Made by a program: the position numbers and the translations under genes. Below are positions 47,561-58,070 of a stretch of DNA of 64,000 nt, piece after piece. Every line of letters begins with the position of its first letter. The stretch's first letter is position 1. Source of the stretch: Branchiostoma belcheri (lineage: Eukaryota > Chordata > Leptocardii > Amphioxiformes > Branchiostomatidae); the NCBI RefSeq assembly GCF_001625305.1, contig NW_017804176.1, positions 803,888-867,887 of the forward strand, read 5' to 3'. The notes under the pieces were generated by a model, which was given only the letters and a program-made list of their open reading frames with translations, had not been told where the DNA came from and made no database searches.

Positions 47561-48249
47561 AATCATGATTTTCTCTGCTCGAACTATCGCCAGACAGAGA
47601 TAGCACGATGATCCTCAATTTTCACAAACTTCGTGCGCGGAATGTACAAGTTTCAGCGCTTGTTTTTTTGGAAACCAGCCGCTATGGAAATCAGCAAGGA
47701 CTTGCGCCAGGACAGAAGGCTATCATTGATATATTGCACTGCGTTTTGGTAGAAATAAAGATAATGATGATAAAGATACCCCATGGACACTAAGATCTCA
47801 AACCACGAGTTTGTCTTTGTCACAGATGCCGGTTATATCTACGTAAGAAACGTAACAAACATGGCTACAATAGACAAGCTGTCACTAGTACTAACGAGAA
47901 AAAAGAAGAAAGGCCAAGGACTGTCAATTATTGGTGCCCCACCATTACTTTAGTTTCATTAGGAAACTTTCGGTCAAACAATAACTTTCCGTACTTATTT
48001 TAGTGTAGCGTCTAGGCTATTCCATGGTTTACTTGCCGCATAAACAGTTGATTGGATTAAACTGAGTTGAACCGTTGAAGCAAAAAAATTCCCTCCTGAA
48101 AAAAGGTTTTCCTCTCCTAACAAGTGACGAATCGAACGGCTATACATTTAGTTATGACATGTACTACCTGCATCGGTTTATGTGGTATTCCTAGCAGAGA
48201 GATAGTTGTAAACAGGCACTGTTAATATCGACTCAGCTGGTATGCACTT

Positions 48250-48415
48250 TGCTCCGCAGCCGCCTGTTATTTTGTCAATTCTAGCATAGGTTGCTGTGTA
48301 AAGTATGTTGATAAAGATGCCGCACTAGTATACAGCTAGTTACAGTCGCCTGTTATTTGGTAATTTTCTTTTACTATAGATTGCGAAGTGTGTTGATGGT
48401 AAAGCCGCTGAGGTG
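48250..48415. repeat. Diverged tandem duplication of about 90-100 bp
   Basis: Two blocks share in order GCCTGTTATTT, an (A/T)CTA(G/T)A..GTTG or GATTGC core, GT(A/G)TGTTGAT and GCCGC. No gene is seen. Confidence 0.65.
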
Positions 48416-48469
48416 ATAATGGAGGTTCTCACATATGTCGCCATTTCATTATTCCAGGCGTCCCCAAGG

Positions 48470-49027
48470 AGCGTTCCTTGTTCCACAGTCGCAGGCGGGG
48501 CGTATTCGGCATAGCAAGTGGGGAGTCCTTGATTATTCAGGCACACGAGCTGTTGCATCCAGTCTTAACTAGGGCTTCAGGAGGAGCTGTTTCAAGGACG
48601 GACGCTGGCATTGCCACGGTGCCGATCGCTGAAGAAATCCGCGTATCATATGCAGAGGACTCACGGACATCGACGACAGGGCTCTGCAATATCCGCAAAA
48701 TGTTAGCGACGACGTGCTCTCATTGATTGGGGGCTATTTGTGCCGAAGATTAGGAAGCGTATCGGTGTCCTGTAATCTAATTTGCACGTGTGCAGCTCAC
48801 ACGTGATATGTTCTGACGGCCCCCGCCGCGGTCGATTCATCCCCGATGTCTTCCCGGGAAGGCCGGACACCGCTGCCCAGTTCACCAACGTCCGCGGCAG
48901 CCGGACAGGCCATGGCCAGATGAGATCTAGAGTTACATCACTGTACGGAAGATGCTGTTCACCCCATAATTGGCGTACATGGCTGCCCCACAGCTCGCGG
49001 AAAGGTGATAGTTTCATCATACGGAGG
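48470..49027 (+). promoter_or_regulatory. GC-rich upstream region of the Ig-domain gene
   Basis: This GC- and CpG-rich stretch runs up to the ATG at 49028 and probably includes the promoter and 5' untranslated region. No canonical TATA box was found close to the start codon. The overlapping 100-150-codon frames on both strands lack coding features. Confidence 0.4.
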
Positions 49028-52000
49028 ATGGCCGGAATTCGCGCAGCGATGATCCTACTGTGGATCCTGTCCTTGGTGCTGAAAGGTGAGGTGTTATGAA
49101 AAATAGCTATCTTTTCTCGTGAATCAACCCCAGCATCGTTATAGCATTCGTAGTCATCCTTTTTACACTGCACATTCTACATTACACATATCGGTAAATA
49201 GAGAGCTGTCGTTACAGACGCAGCGAAAAACATTCACGGCGTTCACCGGGTTTAAATCACCAGGAACGACAGAGACAAACCGGAGTGTGAGAGAAATGCT
49301 CGCTTTCCAACCTACTTTAACTACAGGCGATAAATCAAATCAGATATATTTGAACAGGAAAAGCTTCTAAATACTCGGATCTGACAGCGCTGGAGGCAAT
49401 TACACGGTGAAAAATGAGCAATACTCTTGTCCTACTGACCCGTGATCGGGCTATTTTTCACCATTTTCTCTAAAACACGGAGCGCACGGGGACGTTTATT
49501 AGAATTGTTGTTCCCATATTCCTCACTAAGATTCACATCCCTTTTCTAAATAAAGATAAACGAAATACCTTTCTTCAACATTTCTTTCCTATTTGACTAA
49601 GTGCAGGTCTTTCTAGTGGCATCTGGTAAGACGTATGAGTAACAGAAACGTAATGGAACACCAGTGGATCTACCCTAATCTGTAGATAGCGTATGGGATC
49701 GACTTCTTCTCGCACCAGTACAGGTGAAAATGTGTTGCCGGGGACAGGAGAGTTATGTTTATTGTATCGGGGGTTCTAACGTAATTGGGTCAATGGAGCT
49801 TCATTGGCGGGTTGTGTCCAGGCGGGAGGGACTTTTCCGCCCCCAAAACCAACATCTGCTCATCGCTTCGTCCGAGCGGCCCGGATTTCAGTACAGCAAT
49901 TAAGCACGCATGAACGCATATCATCGAGCTATTACTGGTGATTTGTGGCGATGATTATTCGCCGCTCATCCGGAGATATGGATCTGGCAGCTGATCATTG
50001 TGACCGTTAATGAGACAATCTGTACCATCTCCCAGATTCTATGGCTTTGCTCCAAATTTATCATTTCAACTTTTATGATAGTTTTATCGTCACTGTTTGT
50101 TATCGTTATTGTTGCTGTACGAGCCATGATTGTTATTTATGCTAGACATCCCATCTGTTTTCTTGCAATCTTCATTAACTTTACGTTTCTTGTGCTTTGG
50201 TCCAAATTTAGTATCATTGTTATCTTCTTGTTGTTTTGTTATTGATATCATATTCGCATCCTTGTTATCTATTGCATTACCTTTATACGTTCCTTGTGCT
50301 TTGCTCCAAATTTAGTATCATTGTTATCCTCTGGTTGTTGATATTATATTCACATCCTTGTTATCTGTTGTATCATTTGATATTATTCAAAGCTCGTTTG
50401 TCTGTACTGCTGTCTCTTTTGTCTTTTTGCCCCACATATATATTTTATCGATAAGCTGACCTTGTCAAGAGAAATGTTCATGTCTCCATGTTGCCAGCAG
50501 CTCATAGATTTTACCCTGAGAAGATCAATGAACACATAGACAACGAAAATGTGCAGAGATAGCAGGCATTATTTCTAACAACTTAATGCATATGTGGCTT
50601 CGAAATGACTTAGCAAATTATATGGGCACATGTAGGACGGACATCTCATAAAGGAATTGCATTTCCGATCGTGCCAGCGGTGATGGACAGTCATTGAAAG
50701 CCAGCTATTCAAGTGAACATGTGGTCATTCACAGAACAATCGCCGTCAGCCGCCTTCCCGTGCGCTATTGCCGTAATAAGCCACATAAATGTCTGAAATC
50801 GGGCAATTGAGAAGTGTGACGTCGCCGTTAAGGCACCATCAATGGCTCGGCTTACACAAAAGTCATTCTCCATAGCTGGCTATTAGCTGCGTTCCTGCCC
50901 CAGATAATTGACAGACGGCGGTGCCTGGAGTATATGCCTAGTTACATCGCGATAATCTGCAGTCTCTAATCCTGACTATAGCTCCGCGGGTAATGATGCC
51001 ACTGCGTTAGAATCAAATTAGTCTTGGTGCGTTCCCATCAGCCCATCTCCGCCTCGGCGGTTATAATGGATGTACGCTGCCTCCGTTCCGCTCACATCCA
51101 CTCAGCTGCAGTAACACTCCTTAGTTCCAGATGCGCCAATTATTTAGAGAGAATCACGATGTTTAGAACTTCACTGAGTCCCCTTAAGTACTAGTAGATA
51201 CTTCTCCTGAGAGTTGAAGTCCGCTGCTGACACTCAATATTTCTACACTTGTCCTAAAATTGTTGTAACCTACTGGGAGATAAACGTACTGAACTGTGCC
51301 CAAGGCTAGCCGGCAATTTCCCCGCGAACTGTTTAATGCCGGTTCAAATGAAGGACGGGAGGCGTTATTTCGCGCATTCCCAATTACAGGTATGCGTCCC
51401 GGAGTAAATGGGTGAGGGAGAGATCTAGTTTTGGATAATGGAAGTGTAGATAATGTATGGTCTCAATGCAATTCTCGGTTATAATGCTGCATGCAGACAA
51501 ACGAGATGGCCTAAATGGTGGGGATACTGTTTTAAGTTCTCGTTGATATCGGCGCTACCCTATCTCCTGGTTCATTACGGTTGGCGTGGCTTCCGCACAT
51601 CCATCTTTGTCACGTTACTTGGAATGTACGGGGACGTTCTGGCAAGACGCGGCCGTGAGCGATGCTTGGTTGTTGGAACGACAACAATGGAGGACAAAAC
51701 ACTTGCTGAAGCTGTTATTGGTAGGGTAATGAATCCCCGCTCCAGCGGACTGGATAATTGGACGGGGCTGGGAGAAAAGAGGGTGCACGAATTACCGACG
51801 CGGAGGACCTCCGTGGAGGTAATTCGCACAGAGCCTACTGGTCTAGAATGGGCAACGATTAGCATGCAACGAATCTACATTCCAAAAACTTCTGCGGCGT
51901 CCGATCGCTAGGCAAAGGATGGCGGAGCAACGATGCTTTGTTAATGCATATAGCTTTTCATTAAGATTAAAGCGACGCCTTGGTCTTCCAGCTCACCAGA

Positions 52001-55000
52001 ATTGTTCTCTGTAGCGTGAAGCTCACACCAAAGCCGCTTGGCACGTTACAGTATGACGTAGTATTGAAAGGTCAATTGTTTGGCAGTCACGTCATGTAGT
52101 TCGCTCGTAAACATAACTTTTTCCCTTTGACATAAAATATTTACCGCTGCTAGCCGTTCAATACAACGTTCACGTGGCTGGTTGTCATGTAAATGGCCTG
52201 ACATGTGATGGAGTCGAAAAGCTATACCAGCACAACGATGCTATGGTCGTGCAACGGATTTCTAAACAGTTCGTTGCATCGTGCAGTTTTTACATTGGTC
52301 ATATTTGTTTGCACAACCATATTATTTTTGAAGAATGCATATCAATGAAAGACGAAACTTCCAATATGCTGGTACAGGCCCTGCTCCCAAGTCTAACACC
52401 ATTTACCTCGAAAAGAGGGCGTTACGCTATTTCACATGGTGTATTTTCTGAAGTAACAAAAGAAACCAGACAAAAACATCATGCAAAAACAATATATTTC
52501 CCTTCACAATGTGGGGATGGTACATCGTGACTGGTGGGTACCGAGGTTGTCAAGACCGTTTACGGGCGGACTGTCCCTTCTGACCGGGCTGACAGACGAC
52601 AGGGATGTTTATCGATCCGACCTGATCGTCTTCGGAAGGTCCCTTATTTCACAAACAGGGCAGCCGTAAACCTCCCGTCACAATGACGTGGCTCCCTTCA
52701 TTATCACGTCCTAACTCTGCCGGCTAAGTACACCGTTCAGTTTTGTGGGGCACCTTTACGGGCGGGAGTGTCGTTTATCTGCCGGGCAGATCTTACAGCA
52801 GGTCATCGGAGAAATAGTGCAGGTGACGGTCAAGGTCTGCGGAAATGTCCGGTATAAGGGGCGACCCTCTTAGAAGGGGAGGGGCCAGCCATCTGGTACA
52901 GAAGACGAGCCATTTCCCTGGCAGATAGACAAACGGTCGGGTATTAGGAATGCCCGTGACAGGGACGGTTTATTTTTTCTCCGATGGGGCAGAGATCGTG
53001 AGCAAATTGAGATGTTCGGCAGGCGTCTCCGGGAACAGATCCTTTAATCTTGTTTTTAAATAAAAGGCGTCCCAAAGCCAGCGTGAAGATGAAGACGTAT
53101 CCACAAGCATGCAAACCTCAGTTGTGAGTCGTCCCCTCGAGCCGATTGTTTCTCCTGTATCAATCCCTCGGGCGCAGTTTAACCTGGCCTTGGAATGCCA
53201 GAGACACAACTATTGGAGATGACTCCAGCTTTTATACCTCTTAAGCAATAATAGTTTTAGTTGGTTTGGCAATCAGTGTAGCTAGAAACTACCTGTTCGT
53301 TAAGAGAATGTTGAAAACAACTCTTCCGGCCTTTTTTGTTTGAATTCACAAGACAATAATAAAGTGCCATCCCATTATGTGGTCTAAATCCTTACGCAAC
53401 AAATACAAAAGAAACCATTTTCAAAATCCCATTTCTCTGGCTTCACAAGACAGTAAGAGAGTACCATTCCATCAAACGTTACCACTCCCCTTCTAGGCCC
53501 GTGGCTCGATGGGGTGCTTCGTTTCCACTTAGCCGTCACATCCACCCCGAACGCAAACGTGCACTTAACACTGCACCACAGACGTGCTTCACATCTGAAT
53601 CACGTCACTGCGCCTTGTAAAACCCAATCATCATTTCTGATTGAATTAACACCGTTGAACCTCCCGACCTTGCCTGGCTTCCCGTGTACGGAACCATGTC
53701 CATTCTGACCCTCCCCATCTATAAAAACCGCCCCGAACATATCGCCCCGTATCAACATGACCAACGATTGCACTACAGCCACAGTGGAGGTTCCTAGGGC
53801 AGCTTGATTCATGAGCAAACTGTGCCCAGAAAGCTCCCTCCAGTTAATTCAAACGTGCTGCCGTTTCCTGCAGAGTGGAGGCAGTTGAGAGGGGAGGATA
53901 TGAGAGGAGAAGCCCGGTATATAAAAGGTGGAGGCGATGATGAAAATAATAAAGAGGATTCCTTTGAGTTATGGTAGCAATGACGCAGAGAGCACGGCAG
54001 TGTTATCGAATATAGTGTTGAAACGTGGGGTTATCGTGTAAATATGGAGACTGTGACTAAAGAGGTCCTTCAGCGAATTCAAGAATGGTGCAGAGACCAA
54101 AAGAATGACGTAGTCGGGGTTAAGAGAACACTAGAGACATACTTTCAGCTAACCCTAGACCGCAAGCATCATAGAGGAGTGATATTAACCTCTGAGAGCT
54201 TAACGGCGATAAATTTGCATGCCACTATATATAAGTGTAATTCTTCAGCTAATTCAAATGTGACTGTTGATAAGGCAGGCTACGAGAAAAGGATATGATA
54301 AAGTAGGGCACAATAATGACTGGAGCTAATACAGATAAGCTTCGGCTATGCAGTGATATCGACAATGCCTCGCGGTGTTCTAGCGTGGCTAAGTGCGGAT
54401 ATCGGTCGATAATTGATTGTCAGGCGGAGGCAATCTGTGCCCGTGAAGCCCGTGACATCTGCATGTTCCCGGAGTGACATGTTGTACGGGCCGGTCGGGC
54501 CGGGGAGCCGCGCGATGTACCGTACAGAGTGGGGCGGGTTGATTAATAGCGGGAGTCTTTCGGATTTGGCAAATTCATCAGGATCCAGGAAAACATCATG
54601 ATGTCGTGATGGAGCAATGTCTACCTGTCGGCCAGTGCGGGAGCGTGTTCTCTCCAGCCGCTGTCCTAAATAATGTATAAGTATCGCCTGATAAATCAAT
54701 CAAACTAAGGACGGTGCTTCAGATAACCCATTTTCGCTTTGGTCACGATTCGCTATGATTGATTAGGCCGATTTTTCAATAATCATTGATGAGAGGTTCG
54801 CGACACGTGAGCATCGGTTTTCTTTTGAACATCATCCGCCTCCATTTACTATTCATTAGCTGGCCTTAGCGGCGTGTCAGGCGCCATCTAAAACCAGCAA
54901 TGCAAAATTGCCTACAAAAGCGACATTTATAAGCATATTAAGGGCGATTAGCTTTGTAGATATTTGCTGCTGGGCAGTCTCTAAAATAGCCACAGTTTCA

Positions 55001-55743
55001 CGGTCAGTTGAACATTCCCGTGTACGAACATTTGTTTCTGAAGGGATGCAACATTCCAGGTTTTAAACTCCCTCCCGGTTCAAACTTTGCAGGTTTGAAG
55101 CACTGATTAGTAATACTTGGATGGGATGAACTACAAGATAGGGGCCAATAGTCTGCCACAGTTGCCGGTGCACTTTTCCACCTTGCCCCTCCCCGCGGCG
55201 TGAGGTGGACGGGTCCAGACGTGCTCGGCATGAGCAGGCAGCAGTACGGTGTTGCAAACGTTATTCCTGCCGCTGCGATGGTCGCGTGGAGACGCTTCCC
55301 GCGGATTCTCACACCTCAAACCCTCTTACCTCACACATAGATGCGGTCCTCCCGGATGGAATGTGACCTGTATCAGACCGTGTTCTTAGTTGTTGTGTTG
55401 CCTGTGTTTGTAGCGGACGCTGCCGTGTACAGGACGGTGCCCCAGTCCACAGCTGTGCTGCTCGGCCACGACGTGACTCTGAACTGTTCCCTGTCCGGAC
55501 TGTCCGAGCAGGACGTGGTCAACTGGCACTGGTACAACCGGGCTTCTCAGGACAAGTTTCGCCACATCTCGGCCGGTAGTGTGGTGAGGAACGAGCTCTC
55601 CCGCTACTCCATCGTGGGCGACACGGGAGGAGGGGAGTTTAACTTGAGGATACAGAACGCCCGGCTGGAGGACGAGGGGAAGTACCAGTGCAGTGTGTTC
55701 TCTGTGGACGGAGTCAGCAGGGATGCCAAGTTAACGGTTGTCG
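49028..55743 (+). CDS. Ig-superfamily adhesion protein, first two coding exons (partial)
   Basis: Exon 1 (49028-49085) has ATG in strong context (A at -3, G at +4) and encodes MAGIRAAMILLWILSLVLK, a signal peptide, ending at a phase-1 donor GTGAGG. Exon 2 (55414-55743) has a pyrimidine-rich tract and TAG acceptor, and a phase-1 donor GTGAGT. Both junctions give frame across a 6.3-kb intron. Exon 2 is 330 bp and codes exactly one V/I-type Ig domain: first cysteine in VTLNCSL, tryptophan in NWHWYN, then RYSIVGD..GEFNLRI and the DEGKYQC second cysteine. The RY-x-VGD-x-x-x-GE-x-x-L-x-I pattern recalls the first Ig domain of Kirre/NEPH and nephrin proteins, which mediate cell-cell adhesion. The remaining domains lie right of the window. 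The alternative start at 55341 within the exon 2 frame is less likely. Confidence 0.8.
50040..50400. repeat. T-rich tandem repeat, about 3 units of 100-150 bp
   Basis: The landmark GCTTTG(C/G)TCCAAATTTA, followed by TATCATTGTTATC and then CACATCCTTGTTATCT, recurs near 50044, 50198 and 50298. Hydrophobic-looking frames through it are due to the T richness. Confidence 0.8.
50640..51150. promoter_or_regulatory. Motif-dense candidate regulatory block
   Basis: This mixed-composition stretch holds homeodomain-type CAATTG and TAATGA words, a MEIS-like TTGACAG and several CpGs, with no open frame or repeat. It resembles conserved non-coding elements near developmental genes, but conservation cannot be judged from one sequence. 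Confidence 0.25.
53918..53928 (+). promoter_or_regulatory. Canonical TATA box
   Basis: TATATAAAAGG in GC-rich flanks (CCGG before, TGGAGG after) is the best TATA box in the window. A second, weaker CTATAAAAA lies near 53720. The start codon of an 84-codon frame lies about 120 bp downstream. Confidence 0.4.
54044..54298 (+). CDS. Possible small protein, 84 codons, unrecognised
   Basis: An ATG at 54044 opens a frame starting METVTKEVLQRIQEW that is charged and helix-like in its first 35 residues and ends in TGA. It follows a canonical TATA box at 53918. It has no known domain, codons do not prefer C or G at third positions as the other genes here do, and it lies inside an intron of the Ig gene. 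It may be chance. Confidence 0.2.
   Translation: METVTKEVLQRIQEWCRDQKNDVVGVKRTLETYFQLTLDRKHHRGVILTSESLTAINLHATIYKCNSSANSNVTVDKAGYEKRI
54740..54970. promoter_or_regulatory. Homeodomain-motif-rich candidate enhancer
   Basis: Within about 230 bp lie TGATTGATTAGG (PBX/HOX-like), CAATAATCATTGATG, ATTCATTAGC and an octamer-like ATGCAAAA, with no open frame. It sits about 450 bp before the Ig exon. The call rests on motif density only. Confidence 0.3.
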
Positions 55744-57399
55744 GTGAGTACAAATCGTTTGTCAACATCTATGGCTTTGAATGTCAACAATGCAATAATG
55801 ACATACACTTGGTCTTTGGCGGTGTCTAGAATCTTAACCTCATGCAACCATGTAGTGCAGTAAGCCAAAGTATTCTTTGATCACAACAATATTTATTACC
55901 AGATTGGTGGACGTCAAGGAAAAGGCAACACCGTCTTTTAAAATATGAAGTAAAATATACGTACTTCATTCACCTGTGAATTACTGACAACAAAGATGTA
56001 GTCCTGGTCAACAGTCAACCCATTATTGTTGCCTGATATAATATTTCTAGATAATTATAGTCTTAAACGGTAACTGCCTTCTTCCTTGATACAAAGAAAT
56101 GTTGTGATTAAAGAACTGTGATTGATCTTTAGGAATTTGCATTGAAAACTGTTCAATTGTGGAAAAGGGGCTCTACCTTGTGGTCGGTTTAATCCCACAT
56201 GTCAATCTCAATAGTGTGTGGGTGGATCTGTGCCGTTGTCGCGGGCTGATTCCCTGTATGATAGCTGTAATCTGATACACAAATTATGCCGCACGTTCAA
56301 ACGCATCTACCTGGAAGTAAACGTTTCTTCATGTGAGTAGGTTTATTTTACCCGTGATTAATACGATGAACATTATACCTCTTCATTTTTCTGAAATTGG
56401 ATGTAATTCTGAAATTAGACTTTCTGCTTATCTCACTTTCCATATTGTCATCTGTTTCATGATACAATGTATTCTCTTTCATTGTTGCATGTACATTTTA
56501 TCTTGCTCTAGTTCAATGGATGGGGTGGGGGCAATAATAGTAGCGTTGCCTGAGTTCGTCACCACAATCTGTAGTGTGAAATATGTAATGGAATAAGGAA
56601 TAAACACTATAATATCGCCCTTCCCCTCCGTTCCGCAGTGTTTACACTGGGGACACCACCTTTAGCAATTGTTTATATAACCGCAGGGAGCCGGCCCCAC
56701 GGGAAGGGTAAGCAGCCGTCATCGCGTGAGAAACATCCCTTATCTTTGTAATATCCTTGCTGATATAATCCCTATTTGTGGTCAGGTGAACGCAATCCAC
56801 GAGCTACAATCTCACACGTTGATTACTCGATCAATAGCTTTCGTTGGTAGGTGCATCCTAATACCCACTTACTCGTTTTGGCGCTGTAAAGCGTCGGAGG
56901 AGCCGGTACAAGTTAGTCATGATCGCCGAGATCAGGCAGATACGTTTGAAGACGGGGATTAGTAGCGTGAGCATCACAGCAGACCGTATCTCTGACTAAA
57001 GTAGCCTGTGTACGGCGAGCAGGGCGCTAGCCTAGCGGCATGTCTGCTCTTGTTAGGGAGAGGTAAAGGATACCCCGTGGATAGTACAGGTTTTATTGCC
57101 TGCTGTATCCCTTTATACATGGATGTACTTGATATATTCTCTCCATTAGGTTACTACAGGCAGGCAATCAATAACTAAAATCTCGAAATCCCCCCGCCGA
57201 AGGTCGTACATTCCCGGCAATGGGTTAAGATCTCAGCCGAATTATCCCGCTCCGTGGCCGCCCCGACCCGGCCGTGTCCAGGGCTTCGGGTTTGTTTGTG
57301 TCGAGTTTTGTTGTAAGGAGATGGAAGAGGCCGAATGTGGACCGCTGCGGCTTGGGGTGTAAATTATTCATGTCGGGACGATGGGCAGAGTCGGGCAGC

Positions 57400-58070
57400 T
57401 GTCGGGGAGTGTTAGATGGGCCGACCAGGAGGACAGCCCGGGCATTAGGCGGTTGGACCTGATGAACAACAGGAGCAGCAGGTGTTGTCTGCAGTGGCTG
57501 ATGCACCTCCGGCCCTTAGCTCGCTGTAACACTATGCTCCCCGTGTGGTGTTTACTGTAATAAAAATCCTGCCAAAAGGTGAGATGAGGCTCACCATGGT
57601 AAACTCTAAAACATCTAGCTGTAGGGCAGGAGATATTAGGTTTGGGTTACTCCGGGTATATCAATAAACAGACTCGTTTGATGGCAAGGAGAAATGTGTA
57701 GATAGGCGATAACAAACTCTTCTGCTTTTCGTTTATGTTATTAATGTACATCCCAGAAGGACAAAGCAGCCATTAGGTGGTCCTAGCTGATGAACATCTC
57801 TGACAGGAGATGCTGTAGGTACGGACTAATACATCTCCAGGAGTTTAGAGCCCGCTGGTTCAACCTGCTACAAGAAAACATATAGGGACATGATTAAACA
57901 GTCTGACTTGATAGCAACGGGCGTTTACAAGGTGCAGAACAATTTCCTCTGTTTGTGGTATATGTAAATGCACATCCCACAAGGACGAGGCAACCATTAG
58001 GTGGTCGGAAATGATGAACACCAGCCGGCCGCGCTGGGATGACGGATAACACTGAGCAGGTGCTGTGGGG
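57400..58070. repeat. Three diverged copies of a non-coding element
   Basis: A core with ATCCCA(G/C)AAGGAC, then CCATTAGGTGGTC, GATGAACA and a GCAGGTGCTGT-like tail occurs near 57750-57815 and 57970-58065. A more diverged version with GACCAGGAGGACAG, GCATTAGGCGG and GATGAACAAC is near 57420-57485. The core is better kept than the sequence between copies. Confidence 0.7.

Larger units (their letters stand above)
28904..49027. other. Gene-poor region of about 20 kb
   Basis: After the channel 3' untranslated region (ending near 29.99 kb) I find no open frame with domain similarity, coding codon bias and paired splice sites. What can be seen is listed separately: dispersed repeats, diverged tandem duplications, a SINE pair at 41 kb, nuclear-receptor-like half sites at 33.6-33.8 kb and a CpG-dense block at 47.0-47.6 kb. 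Small exons of unknown genes cannot be excluded by eye. Confidence 0.5.
49086..55413. other. Intron 1 of the Ig-domain gene
   Basis: No further exon of this gene is apparent between the signal-peptide exon and the Ig exon. The intron has a T-rich tandem repeat at 50.04-50.40 kb, motif-dense blocks that look regulatory (50.64-51.15 kb and 54.74-54.97 kb), and a TATA box followed by a small open frame near 54 kb. The 152-codon frame at 51453-51911 is not protein-like. Confidence 0.55.

Noticed and set aside
28904-49027. Search for retroviral, LTR or Polinton-type fossils in the gene-poor region
   Set aside because: No long terminal repeats or element-like protein segments were recognised by eye; only short nonautonomous elements were seen.
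48703-49173. Overlapping 100-156 codon frames around the Ig gene first exon
   Set aside because: Only the last 19 codons of the plus-strand frame, from the ATG at 49028 to the donor, have a clear role; the upstream part is likely untranslated leader.
51453-51911. 152-codon plus-strand open frame
   Set aside because: No recognisable domain, no codon bias, no promoter or splice context, and it lies in an intron of the Ig gene.
55341-55413. Start codon with a hydrophobic N-terminus (TVFLVVVLPVFVA) directly before the Ig domain
   Set aside because: The stretch is the T-rich tract and TAG acceptor of exon 2, and a separate signal-peptide exon at 49028 joins in matching phase. Use as an alternative start remains possible but is second choice.
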